This document shows, in pieces, positions 25,477 to 33,894 of a DNA stretch of 64,000 nucleotides. The stretch is from NCBI RefSeq assembly GCF_021287045.1, contig NZ_JAJTBG010000002.1, positions 248,001 through 312,000 of the forward strand, given 5' to 3'. Below the pieces are notes generated by a model, which searched no databases, was not told the DNA's origin, and worked only from the letters and a program-made list of their open reading frames with translations. A program made the position numbers and the translations under genes. This DNA comes from Oryzomicrobium sp. GTDB taxonomy: Bacteria; Pseudomonadota; Gammaproteobacteria; Burkholderiales; Rhodocyclaceae. The stretch's first letter is position 1, and each line of letters begins with the position of its first letter.

Positions 25477-25526
25477 ACGGAGCCTCTTCCCCAGCGTTTT
25501 TCCCCGCTTCACCCCGGCCCTCGCCG

Positions 25527-25630
25527 GAACCCCGCGCCCCGCCTCGCTTTCCGCCCCCCCATCGCGGAGGCCAAGGCGGGGCGCGGCTTTTGCGGGCCAT
25601 GCCGCCAGGATCGAGCACTGGCGCGGCCCT
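25527..25630. repeat. Dispersed palindromic repeat, copy B
   Basis: In the 269-bp spacer after gshA, a 12-bp perfect inverted repeat (CCGCGCCCCGCC at 25532-25543, GGCGGGGCGCGG at 25575-25586) forms a long hairpin. It begins GAACCCCGCGCCCCGCCTCG and is nearly identical, in reverse, to a stretch in copy E at 62270-62289. A further core ACTGGCGCGG is at 25617-25626. The hairpin may also terminate gshA transcription. Confidence 0.6.
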
Positions 25631-25745
25631 CCGCCCGGGGCGCCGCTTCCCGGCCTCGGTGCCGCGTCTGGGAATCGTCATGACGAGCCGGTAAGATCGG
25701 CGCGATCCCCGCCTCCGCCCCCGGGCCCTCTTTCCCCACCCCGCC

Positions 25746-28265
25746 ATGAGTCCGAGCCAACCCGCCTCCCGCACCCTCACCCTGCACCCCGGCACCTTCC
25801 GCCACGCTCCCGACGGCGACCAGATCGCCCTGCGCGCCGGCGACACCCTGCACATCGTCTGCCGCGAGGGCCTGACCCCGGTGGAACTGCTGCGCGGCCT
25901 GGACCGGGCCCACCACGCCCACGGCGGCAGCGGCCGCGTCGGCGCCGGCCTGGTCGAAATCTCGGGCATGCTGCTCACCAGCCTGGTGTTCCTGCTCACC
26001 CTGGGCATCCTCGACATCTTTGGCAATTCGCTGCATCACGTGATCGGCGAGTGGGTGCACGAAGAGGGCGCCAACCACGACGACGCCATCCGCGAAGGGC
26101 GCCTGCTGCTCCTCTCGACCCTGCTGTTCTTCGGCGGCATGGTGGCGGTGCGCCTGTTCCGCCGCCTGCCCCTGTTCGAGGAGAACCTGGAAAGCGTCGG
26201 CCACACCGTGCGCCTGGTGGTGGAGGATTTCCTCAACAGCAAGCGCCGCCAACGCCGCCGCCTGCGCCAGCGCTTGAAGCGCCTGGGCGCCGACCAGGTG
26301 GCCCGCATCGAGGTGTGGAACCCCCAGAGCGCCCCGGGCGCCACCGGTAGCGCCGGCCACGGCGCAGCCCCCACCGACCCCCTGGCCTGGAGCATCCTGC
26401 TGCCGGCCCTGGTGGACGTCAGCCGCCCCGACTGCGCCCTGGCCCTGCACATCCGCCAGGACGAAACCGCCGACGTGCGCGCCGCCGCCCAGGCCCTGCC
26501 CGGCCTGGCGGTGGACATGGCCGCCCAGGCGGCGCCCACCGCGACAGCTGCCGGTGCCGCCCCGCGCAACCTGATCCCCGCCGCCGAACAGGCTTGGCTG
26601 CCGCTGCTGGCCCTGGCCGCCTTCGACCCGGAAGCCCTCACGCCCCTGGCTCCGGCCGGCGCCGCCCGCGTCTTCAGCGAGAACGCCTTCCACCGCCTGC
26701 TGCCCCTGGCCGGCAACGGCGTCACCCGGGCCGAGGCAAGCCGCTTCCTCAACCGCTGCCTGAACGACTACGGCCTGCTGCGCGACGATCCGGACAGCGG
26801 CCTGTGGTTCCTGGCCGGCGATGCCGACGCCCCCCCGGCCCGCCAGGGCGCCCTGTGGACCGCCCTGTTCCACGCCCTCACCGCCAACGCCCAGGCCTTC
26901 GTGGACGGGGACGATCCCCTCACCCACCTGGTCGCCAGCGGCGCCCTGTGCGCCCTGCTGCACGACCTGCCCCCCGCCTCGGCCGGCACCCGGCGGCGCC
27001 TTGCCCAACAATTGCTGGAGGTGGTCGGCGGCTTCATCGCCGCGGTCGAGAAGAGCGAGCGCTACGACCTGATGAAGCGGGTTCTGGCCGGCCCCGGGCG
27101 GCGCAATCTGCAGGACCTGGGCCGCTACCTGCCCCGGGTGGTGGACGCCGGCGAGGAACGCGGCGACGCCGACGCCGCCTTCACCCTGGATCTGGCCGAA
27201 ACCGCCCGCTTCAACGCCTTCGGCTACGACACCCTGGCCCGCCTGGCCCGGCTGTTCGAAGTGGTCGGCGCCTATCCGGAAGCCATCGCCATCTGGACCA
27301 AGCTCGCCCCCCTGGACCCGACCCGGGCCCGGGTGCGCCTAGCCCGCCTCGAAGAACGCAGCGGCGATCCCCAGGCCGCCGCCCGGGCCATCGACCCGCT
27401 GCTCGCCGAACTGGACGCCGCCGCGGACGCCGGCGGCGAAGTGCTGGCCGTGCCGCCCCTGCTGCGCGCCGAGGCCTACCTGGAAGGGGCCTGGATCATC
27501 TACTCGGTGCTCGACGACGCCCGCCGCGATGAGGGCCTGCAGCGCCTCGCCACCGCCCGCCGCTGGCTCCTGGCCAGCCCGCCGGACGCCGCCGCAGCCA
27601 ATGCCGTCGCCATCGCCTACTGGCGCTACCACAACTACCTGGCCCTCTACCTGGACTGGGCCGGGGACTACGCCGCCGCCCTGGCCGAGCACCGCCGGGC
27701 CCTGGCCATTCCCGGGGTGAGCGGCAAGTGGTACAGCGGCACCCTGAGCAACATCGCCTACGTGGCGCGCAAGGCGGCCCTGGCCGCGGCCAACGACGCA
27801 CCGGCCGCGCGCCGCCACCGCCTCGACGATGCGGTCACCGCCGCCGGCCTGGCCGCCGACCTCAAGGAGCGCCTCGGCGACGAGGACGAGTTGCCGGTGG
27901 CCCTGCACAACCTGGCCGTGTCGCGCTACTGCCGCGCCGCTCTGGACGAGGCTGGCGCCGCCCGGGACGAGCGCCTCGGCGCCGCCGCCGCCGCCGCCCG
28001 GGAAGGGCTGGCCTGGTTGGACAAGGCCGATTCGGACAAGAAGCGCGGCGCCCTGCTGCTGGAAACCCTGCTGGCCGGCCGGGCGGCCGGCGCCGACGCG
28101 GACCCGGCCGCCCTGGCGGCCCTGCTTGCCCTGCCCGACAGCGCCCTGGCGCCGGCCGAGCGGCGCGCCCGGGACCTGCTCGCCGCCGCCCCGGACGAGG
28201 CCGCCCGCGCCACCGCCCTGGACGAGCTGGGCCGCCGCGTGCAGTGCCTGGAGCTGCTGGCATGA
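25746..28265 (+). CDS. Unrecognised 839-residue membrane-anchored helical-repeat protein
   Basis: I do not recognise this protein. Residues 1-70 are a small N-terminal domain; two membrane segments follow at about 74-93 (MLLTSLVFLLTLGILDIFG) and 119-137 (LLLLSTLLFFGGMVAV), then a very basic stretch at 165-180 (SKRRQRRRLRQRLKRL). The remaining 650 residues are Ala/Leu-rich and look all-helical, with tetratricopeptide-like spacing from about 470 to 800 (e.g. EVVGAYPEAIAIWTKLAPLDPTRARVRLARL broken into helix pairs). The predicted topology puts both termini in the cytoplasm. Its last 4 bp overlap the gamma-glutamylcyclotransferase-like gene, implying coupled translation. Codon use matches the neighbours, so there is no sign of recent transfer. 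Confidence 0.8.
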   Translation: MSPSQPASRTLTLHPGTFRHAPDGDQIALRAGDTLHIVCREGLTPVELLRGLDRAHHAHGGSGRVGAGLVEISGMLLTSLVFLLTLGILDIFGNSLHHVIGEWVHEEGANHDDAIREGRLLLLSTLLFFGGMVAVRLFRRLPLFEENLESVGHTVRLVVEDFLNSKRRQRRRLRQRLKRLGADQVARIEVWNPQSAPGATGSAGHGAAPTDPLAWSILLPALVDVSRPDCALALHIRQDETADVRAAAQALPGLAVDMAAQAAPTATAAGAAPRNLIPAAEQAWLPLLALAAFDPEALTPLAPAGAARVFSENAFHRLLPLAGNGVTRAEASRFLNRCLNDYGLLRDDPDSGLWFLAGDADAPPARQGALWTALFHALTANAQAFVDGDDPLTHLVASGALCALLHDLPPASAGTRRRLAQQLLEVVGGFIAAVEKSERYDLMKRVLAGPGRRNLQDLGRYLPRVVDAGEERGDADAAFTLDLAETARFNAFGYDTLARLARLFEVVGAYPEAIAIWTKLAPLDPTRARVRLARLEERSGDPQAAARAIDPLLAELDAAADAGGEVLAVPPLLRAEAYLEGAWIIYSVLDDARRDEGLQRLATARRWLLASPPDAAAANAVAIAYWRYHNYLALYLDWAGDYAAALAEHRRALAIPGVSGKWYSGTLSNIAYVARKAALAAANDAPAARRHRLDDAVTAAGLAADLKERLGDEDELPVALHNLAVSRYCRAALDEAGAARDERLGAAAAAAREGLAWLDKADSDKKRGALLLETLLAGRAAGADADPAALAALLALPDSALAPAERRARDLLAAAPDEAARATALDELGRRVQCLELLA

Positions 28266-28858
28266 GTCCAGCCACGCCGACGCCGGCCACCGCTCCATCC
28301 CCGCGCGTTCTGCGCGTCTTCGCCTACGGTTCCCTGATGAACCCGGCCAGTGCCGAACGGGCCTTGCAACGCCCCCTGGCGCCCCATGAAATCCAGGCGA
28401 TGGAGCTGCCCGGCTACGTGCGGGTGTGGGATTCGCGCCACCGGGTGTTCTGCGAAGCCCTGGGGCGGGAAACCGACGCCGCCTTCCTCAACCTGGCCGC
28501 CGCCCCGGGCGAATCGGCCATCGGCATGGTCTACACCGTCAGCCCGGCCGAACTGGAACGCCTGGCGGCCCGGGAGAAGGGCTACGGGCGGGTGGACGTG
28601 GGTCCGGCCCTGGGCTTTCCCCCGGACGAACCGGTATGGACCTTCATCGACCCCCGGGGGCTGGGGGAGGGCAGCGCCGGCGACGGCGACTGTGTTTTCC
28701 TCGACGCCTACGAGGCCAAGGTGCTGACCGCCTGCGCGCCCCTGGGCGAGGCTTTCATCGCCCGCTACCGGGCCAGCACCCGGCCCCCGGCGGCCCACCT
28801 GCCCCGGGTGCCCGGCGCCTACCGCTTCGCCGACCCGGTGCAGCGCAGCCTGACCTGA
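28262..28858 (+). CDS. Gamma-glutamylcyclotransferase-like (AIG2/GGCT fold) protein
   Basis: A 198-residue protein of the GGCT/AIG2 superfamily. The substrate-binding loop FAYGSLMNP (27-35) is the family signature, and the likely catalytic Glu is in LAAREKGYGRVDV. Members cleave gamma-glutamyl amines or glutathione-related peptides to 5-oxoproline, but many remain uncharacterised. A short Pro/Thr tail precedes the domain. It overlaps the stop of the 839-residue gene (ATGA). gshA lies just upstream of that gene, so a role in gamma-glutamyl or glutathione turnover is plausible but inferred. Confidence 0.8.
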   Translation: MSPATPTPATAPSPRVLRVFAYGSLMNPASAERALQRPLAPHEIQAMELPGYVRVWDSRHRVFCEALGRETDAAFLNLAAAPGESAIGMVYTVSPAELERLAAREKGYGRVDVGPALGFPPDEPVWTFIDPRGLGEGSAGDGDCVFLDAYEAKVLTACAPLGEAFIARYRASTRPPAAHLPRVPGAYRFADPVQRSLT

Positions 28859-28943
28859 CCCTGGGCCTGCCCGGCAGGGGGCGCTACACTGTGGGGCTCC
28901 GCCTTCACCGCCGGCGCCGTCCCCGCGCCGGCCGCGCCACGCC

Positions 28944-30095
28944 ATGCCGCAGTCTCAGTCCCTGCCGTTCCTCCCCACCGCCCGCCGCCTCTGCCTTGCC
29001 CTGGCCGCCGCCCTGCTGCTCGCCGCCTGCGGCGCGCCGTCCACGGTGCAACGCGAAGCCTTCGTCTTTGGCACCCGGGTCGAGGTGCTGGTGGCCGAAC
29101 CCAAGGTCTCCAAGGGCGAGGCCGAGGACGCCATCGGCGCCGTGCTGGCCGAGTTCGACCGGCTGCACCGCACCTACCACGCCTGGCAGCCCTCGCCCCT
29201 GACCGAGCTGAACCAGGCCTTTGCCGCCGAGCGGCCGGCACCGGTGAATGCCGAGATGGCCGGCCTCATCCAGGAATCCCAGCGCCTCTCCGCCCTGGGC
29301 AACGGCTTGTTCGACCCGGGCATCGGCAAGCTGGTGGCCCTGTGGGGCTTCCATTCCGACACCTTCGCGCCGCGCCTGCCCGACCCGGGCCAGGTGGCCG
29401 GCTGGCTGGCCTCGCGCCCCTCGGTGGCCGACGTGACCGTCACCCCCACGGCCAACGGCTTCGAGGTGCGCAGCCGCAAGGGCAGCGTCGCCCTGGACTT
29501 CGGCGGCTACCTGAAGGGCGTGGCCCTCGACCGCGCCGCCGCCATCCTGCGCCAGCACGGCGTGAGCCACGCCCTGGTGAACATCGGCGGCAACGTCATG
29601 GCCCTTGGCGACAAGTTCGGCCAGCCCTGGCGGGTCGGCATCCAGCACCCGCGCCAACCCGGCCCCCTGGCGGCCCTGACCTTGAAGGACGGGGAGGCCA
29701 TCGGCACCTCCGGCGACTATCAGCGCTTCTTCGAAGTGGACGGGCACCGGTATAGTCACCTTCTCGACCCGCGCACCGGCCGGCCGGTGACCCATACCCA
29801 GGCGGTGACCGTGCTGGTCAGCCCGGGGCCGGGCCTGCCCGCTGGGGTGGGCGCCCTGTCGGACGCCGCCTCCAAGCCGGTGTTCATCGCCGGGCCCAAG
29901 GAATGGCGTGCCCAGGCGGCCCGTTTCGGCCTGACTCAGGTACTGCGGGTGGACCAGAACGGGGCCATCGAGGTCACCCGGCCCCTGGCGGCCCGCTTGC
30001 AGTGGGTACCCGGCGCAGACGGCAAGACCCTGCCGGCCCATACCGAGGTCGACCTGCCCGGCGCCGGGAAACCTCCCGCCGCCGCCACGAACTAA
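28944..30095 (+). CDS. apbE: FAD:protein FMN transferase (ApbE)
   Basis: A periplasmic lipoprotein of 383 residues that attaches FMN to Thr/Ser of target flavoproteins such as NqrB/C or RnfG. The signal peptide ends with the lipobox LLLAAC (Cys29). Family motifs: FGTRVEV, the FAD-binding YHAWQPSPLTELNQ, DFGGYLKGVALD, VNIGGNVMALG, and the C-terminal YSHLLDPRTGRPV with its Mg-binding Asp and GALSDAASKPVFI. All are intact. It lies 85 bp after the GGCT-like gene and 38 bp before the PTS EIIA gene; no target flavoprotein gene is in the window. Confidence 0.92.
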   Translation: MPQSQSLPFLPTARRLCLALAAALLLAACGAPSTVQREAFVFGTRVEVLVAEPKVSKGEAEDAIGAVLAEFDRLHRTYHAWQPSPLTELNQAFAAERPAPVNAEMAGLIQESQRLSALGNGLFDPGIGKLVALWGFHSDTFAPRLPDPGQVAGWLASRPSVADVTVTPTANGFEVRSRKGSVALDFGGYLKGVALDRAAAILRQHGVSHALVNIGGNVMALGDKFGQPWRVGIQHPRQPGPLAALTLKDGEAIGTSGDYQRFFEVDGHRYSHLLDPRTGRPVTHTQAVTVLVSPGPGLPAGVGALSDAASKPVFIAGPKEWRAQAARFGLTQVLRVDQNGAIEVTRPLAARLQWVPGADGKTLPAHTEVDLPGAGKPPAAATN

Positions 30096-30133
30096 TTTGG
30101 AGCATCCGCCCCGCGCTGTTGCATGAAAACGGA

Positions 30134-30547
30134 ATGACTGCTGGAATCTTGATCGTTGCCCACGGCGACCAGGGACGCGCCCTGATCGACTGCGCCACCC
30201 ACGTCTACGGCACCCCGCCGGAGCGGCTCGACGCCGTTTCCGCCGGCCAGGACGAGCCCCATGACGCCATGCTCGTGCGCCTGCGCGCCGAAGTGGCCAA
30301 GCTCGACGACGGGGCCGGGGTGCTGGTGCTCACCGACCTGTTCGGGGCCACGCCCTGCAACCTGGTGCGGGAGCTGCTCGTGCCGGGCAAGGTGGCGGCC
30401 CTCTCCGGGGTGAACCTGCCCATGGTGCTGCGCGCCATCCGTTTCCGCGACCAGCCACTGGCCACCCTGATCGAACGGGTCCAGGCCGCCGCCGTGGAAT
30501 GCACCGTGGCCGTGCCGGCGCCGGAGGCGGCCGACCCCCAGCCGTGA
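30134..30547 (+). CDS. PTS mannose-type EIIA protein (ManX-like)
   Basis: A 137-residue EIIA of the mannose class. The phosphoryl-accepting residue is His10 in GILIVAHGD, the same number as in E. coli ManX. DLFGATPCNLVREL and GVNLPMVLRAI complete the fold. No IIB, IIC or IID permease gene follows; instead HPr and EI genes complete a soluble phosphorelay, a known regulatory PTS arrangement in betaproteobacteria. The ATG at 30134 starts the EIIA fold directly. Residues after about 125 are a short Ala/Pro tail. Confidence 0.92.
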   Translation: MTAGILIVAHGDQGRALIDCATHVYGTPPERLDAVSAGQDEPHDAMLVRLRAEVAKLDDGAGVLVLTDLFGATPCNLVRELLVPGKVAALSGVNLPMVLRAIRFRDQPLATLIERVQAAAVECTVAVPAPEAADPQP

Positions 30548-30592
30548 CCGTTTTTCGCCATCGATAACAACACTCGAACAGGACTTCGAACC

Positions 30593-30871
30593 ATGACCCA
30601 GGCGATCCGCACCGAAACGGAAATCGTCAACAAACTCGGCCTGCACGCCCGCGCCTCGGCCAAGCTGACCCAGACCGCCGGCCGCTTCCAGTGCGAGGTG
30701 TGGATGGAGAAGAGCGGCAAGCGCATCAACGCCAAGAGCATCATGGGGGTGATGATGCTGGCCGCCGGCAAGGGCTCCAAGGTGACCCTGGAGACCATCG
30801 GCGGCGACGCCCCCCAGGCCATGGAGGCGCTGCTGGCCCTGATTGCCGACAAGTTCGGCGAAGGAGAATAA
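30593..30871 (+). CDS. ptsH: Phosphocarrier protein HPr
   Basis: A 92-residue HPr. The EI-dependent phosphorylation site is His18 in NKLGLHARASAKL, and the HPr-kinase site is Ser49 in NAKSIMGVMML. With both sites intact, the protein could take part in PTS transfer and in HprK control. It is 45 bp behind the EIIA gene and 43 bp before the EI ATG. CAGGA upstream of the ATG serves as ribosome site. Confidence 0.95.
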   Translation: MTQAIRTETEIVNKLGLHARASAKLTQTAGRFQCEVWMEKSGKRINAKSIMGVMMLAAGKGSKVTLETIGGDAPQAMEALLALIADKFGEGE

Positions 30872-30914
30872 GCTGCCCGCCCCCGCCGCACCGACCCGCC
30901 CGGCGGCCGCCGAG

Positions 30915-32657
30915 ATGAGCTTCACCCTGCATGGACTGGGGGTGTCCGGCGGCATCGCCATCGGCTACGCCCAGCTGATGTCCCACGCCACCCTGGAGGT
31001 GGCGCACCTGACCATCGCTCCGCGCATGGTCGAGAAGGAAGTGGCGCGCCTGAAGGCGGCCGTTGCCGCGGTGCATGCCGAGCTGGAGGAACTGCGCGAG
31101 GAAACCGCCAGCGCCGCCCCCGAGTTGCAGGCCTTCGTGGACATCCACGCCCTGCTCCTGGCCGATCCGGAACTGGCCGAGGTGCCCCTGGAGATCATCC
31201 GCGAGCGGCGCTGCAACGCCGAATGGGCCATGGTGCAGCAGATGGAGTCCCTGGTGGCCCAGTTCGACGCCATCGACGACCCCTACCTGCGCGAGCGCCG
31301 CGCCGACGTGCGCCAAGTGGTGGAGCGGGTGATCAAGGAGCTGATGGGCCGCCCCGGCCGGGCGGCGATGAAATCGGCCAAGGGGGTGCGCGAGGAGGAC
31401 CAGATCATCGTCGCCCACGACCTGTCGCCGGCGGACGTGATCACCTTCAAGGAACACCGCTTCGCCTCGTTCATCACCGACGTGGGCGGGGCTACCTCCC
31501 ACACCGCCATCCTGTCGCGCAGCATGGCCATTCCGGCCATCGTCGGCCTGCGCGACGCACGCTCGGCGATCCGCGACAACGAACTGGTGATCATCGACGG
31601 CACCCGGGGCGTGGTGATCGTCAATCCTGACCCCCGGGTGCTGGAGGAATACCGGCTGCGCAAGTCGGAGCGGGAGATCGAGCGCTCAAAGCTGAAGCGC
31701 CTGAAGACCGCCGAATCCGAAACCCTGGACGGGGTGAAGATCGAGCTGCTGGCCAACATCGAGTTGCCCGAGGACGTGGAGGCGGCCATGGAGGCCGGCG
31801 CCCAGGGCGTGGGCCTGTTCCGCACCGAGTTCCTGTTCCTCAACCGGGGCGACATGCCCGACGAGGACGAACAGTTCGAGGCCTACCGCAAGGTGGTGAA
31901 GGGCATGGAAGGCCGCCCGGTGACCATCCGCACCTTCGACCTGGGGGCCGACAAGGCCCTCGACACCTCGCGCCACTCGACCAACCCGGCCCTGGGCCGG
32001 CGCGCCATCCGCCTGTCCCTGTCCGAGCCGAAGATGTTCCAGGTGCAGCTGCGCGCCCTGCTGCGCGCCTCGCGCTACGGCCGGCTGAAGATCCTGGTGC
32101 CGATGCTCGCCCATGCTAGCGAGATCGACGCCACCCTGGCCGCCCTGGCCCAGGCCAAGGCCACCCTGCGCGAGAAGAAGATTGCCTTCGACGAGTCGGT
32201 ACCCATCGGCGGCATGATCGAGATTCCCGCCGCGGCCCTGGCCATCAACATGTTCCTCAAGCGCCTGGACTTCCTCTCCATCGGCACCAACGACCTGATC
32301 CAGTACACCCTGGCGATCGACCGGGCCGACGAGGAAGTGGCCCACCTGTACGACCCGCTGCATCCGGCGGTGACCATGCTGATGGCCCACACCCTGGCCT
32401 CCGGCGAAAAGGCCGGGGTGCCGGTGTCGGTGTGCGGCGAACTGGCCGGCGACATTGCCCTGACCCGGCTGCTGCTGGGCATGGGCCTGCGCCAGTTTTC
32501 GATGCACCCGGCCCAGATCCTGGAAGTGAAGCAGCGGGTACTCAAGTCCGACGTGAGCGAACTCACCCCCCAGGTGCGGCGCATGCTGCGCCTGGAAGAG
32601 CCGGGCAAGATCCGCGAGGCCCTGGACCGGCTCAACGCCCCGCCGGCGAGCGACTGA
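30915..32657 (+). CDS. ptsI: PEP-protein phosphotransferase, enzyme I
   Basis: Takes phosphate from PEP and passes it to HPr. The 580-residue product has an N-terminal HPr-binding/swivelling domain with the active-site His196 in GGATSHTAIL, and a C-terminal PEP-binding TIM barrel with LFRTEFLFLNR, RTFDLGADK, SIGTNDLIQYTLAIDR and the late active-site Cys in VPVSVCGELAGD. I chose the ATG at 30915 because it opens the canonical fold, though its ribosome site is weak. An AAGGAG closer to the HPr stop leaves a non-ATG upstream start possible. It completes the EIIA-HPr-EI set. Confidence 0.94.
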   Translation: MSFTLHGLGVSGGIAIGYAQLMSHATLEVAHLTIAPRMVEKEVARLKAAVAAVHAELEELREETASAAPELQAFVDIHALLLADPELAEVPLEIIRERRCNAEWAMVQQMESLVAQFDAIDDPYLRERRADVRQVVERVIKELMGRPGRAAMKSAKGVREEDQIIVAHDLSPADVITFKEHRFASFITDVGGATSHTAILSRSMAIPAIVGLRDARSAIRDNELVIIDGTRGVVIVNPDPRVLEEYRLRKSEREIERSKLKRLKTAESETLDGVKIELLANIELPEDVEAAMEAGAQGVGLFRTEFLFLNRGDMPDEDEQFEAYRKVVKGMEGRPVTIRTFDLGADKALDTSRHSTNPALGRRAIRLSLSEPKMFQVQLRALLRASRYGRLKILVPMLAHASEIDATLAALAQAKATLREKKIAFDESVPIGGMIEIPAAALAINMFLKRLDFLSIGTNDLIQYTLAIDRADEEVAHLYDPLHPAVTMLMAHTLASGEKAGVPVSVCGELAGDIALTRLLLGMGLRQFSMHPAQILEVKQRVLKSDVSELTPQVRRMLRLEEPGKIREALDRLNAPPASD

Positions 32658-32714
32658 CCCGAAGCGCAACCGCTGGGCCGTGACCGCTGGCGGCCCGGCC
32701 CCGGGGGATGCCGC

Positions 32715-33065
32715 TCAGCGCGGCGGGTAGAAATCCTTGGCCGCTTCCCACAGCACCGGCTCGTCCTTCTCCCGGGCCCGGCCGAGCATGTTGATGAGGG
32801 GCTGGGCGCGGATACCCAAGCCCACCAGCTCGTGGGGCTCGATGCCCACTTCGGGCACTTCCACCGCCGCCTCGTGGCCCTTTTCCTTGAGGGCCTTGTC
32901 GTGGGCCACCACCGCCGCCAGGCGCTCCAGGGCCTCGGGCACCTCCTCGGCGAGGATGATGCCCCGGGCCACCGGCTCCTTGCCCAGGACGGTAAGAAGC
33001 TTGCGGGCAACATCGTCGAACATGATGAGATCGGCGGCGTTCTTGCAGAAAAACTTGACGATCAT
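32715..33065 (-). CDS. DUF1840 family protein
   Basis: A 116-residue soluble protein of the DUF1840 family, which is largely restricted to betaproteobacteria. The family start MIVKFFCKNAADLIMF and the block ARGIILAEEVPEALERLAAVV are clear. There is no known function and no membrane segment. It converges with ptsI and is divergent from the carbonic anhydrase gene. AGGAG lies 6-8 bp upstream of the ATG, and a TAGAAT hexamer lies about 30 bp before the start. Confidence 0.85.
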   Translation of the reverse strand: MIVKFFCKNAADLIMFDDVARKLLTVLGKEPVARGIILAEEVPEALERLAAVVAHDKALKEKGHEAAVEVPEVGIEPHELVGLGIRAQPLINMLGRAREKDEPVLWEAAKDFYPPR

Positions 33066-33091
33066 GGCATTTTCTCCTGGCTGATCGCACC

Positions 33092-33142
33092 ATTCTACCC
33101 GAGCGCCGCCGCCCCGACCCGCCGCCCCCCCTGGGGTAGAAT
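33092..33142. promoter_or_regulatory. Divergent -10 elements between DUF1840 and carbonic anhydrase genes
   Basis: Two copies of GGGTAGAATG face away from each other: TAGAAT on the minus strand at 33097-33092 (toward DUF1840) and TAGAAT on the plus strand at 33137-33142 (toward can). Neither has an obvious -35 hexamer. The mirrored context suggests paired promoters with shared control. Confidence 0.4.
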
Positions 33143-33220
33143 GAATTCCATTCCATCATTCCGCGTCCTGCCCCGGCCACCCGGCCTTGGCGCAGCGGCG
33201 CCTCCCGGAGCGTCCCCATC

Positions 33221-33892
33221 ATGCCCAGCCTTGACCACCTCTTCGAACGCAACCGGAGTTGGGCGGAAAAGATCCGCGCCGAAGACCCGGAGTTTTTCGA
33301 CCGCCTAGCCAAGCAGCAGGCCCCCGAGTACCTGTGGATCGGCTGCTCCGACTCCCGCGTGCCGGCCAACCAGATCACCGGCCTGGACCCGGGCGAGGTG
33401 TTCGTGCACCGCAACGTCGGCAACGTGGTGGTGCACTCCGACCTGAACTGCCTGTCGGTGTTGCAGTACGCCGTAGACGTGCTGCGCGTGAAGCACGTGC
33501 TGGTGGTGGGCCACTACGGCTGCGGCGGCGTCAAGGCCGCCCTGCACGGCCTGCGCGTCGGCCTGGTGGACAACTGGCTGCGCCACATCCAGGACGTGCG
33601 CCAGAAGCACGCCGCCCTGATCGACGCCGCCGCCCCCGAGGTACGCCACGACCGCCTGTGCGAACTGAACGTGATCGAGCAGGTGTTCAACGTCAGCCAC
33701 ACCACCATCGTCCGCGACGCCTGGGACCGGGGCCAGGACCTGACCGTGCACGGCTGGGTGTACAGCCTGGAGAACGGCCTGGCCCACGACATGGGCATCT
33801 CCGTCGCCCAGCACGACGACGTGCACAGCGCCTACGAGAGCGCCCTGGCCCGCCTCGGCACCTTCCCCCCGGCCCAGCCTACCCAGGAATGA
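33221..33892 (+). CDS. can: Beta-class carbonic anhydrase
   Basis: A 223-residue zinc enzyme that interconverts CO2 and bicarbonate. The zinc ligands and catalytic dyad fall at the same numbers as in E. coli Can: Cys42, Asp44 and Arg46 in GCSDSRVPAN, His98 and Cys101 in GHYGCGG. The fold-closing VHGWVYSLENG is also present. Length matches E. coli Can (220 aa). The stop overlaps the first possible ATG of the metal exporter gene, so the two are likely co-transcribed. Confidence 0.95.
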   Translation: MPSLDHLFERNRSWAEKIRAEDPEFFDRLAKQQAPEYLWIGCSDSRVPANQITGLDPGEVFVHRNVGNVVVHSDLNCLSVLQYAVDVLRVKHVLVVGHYGCGGVKAALHGLRVGLVDNWLRHIQDVRQKHAALIDAAAPEVRHDRLCELNVIEQVFNVSHTTIVRDAWDRGQDLTVHGWVYSLENGLAHDMGISVAQHDDVHSAYESALARLGTFPPAQPTQE

Positions 33893-33894
33893 CC

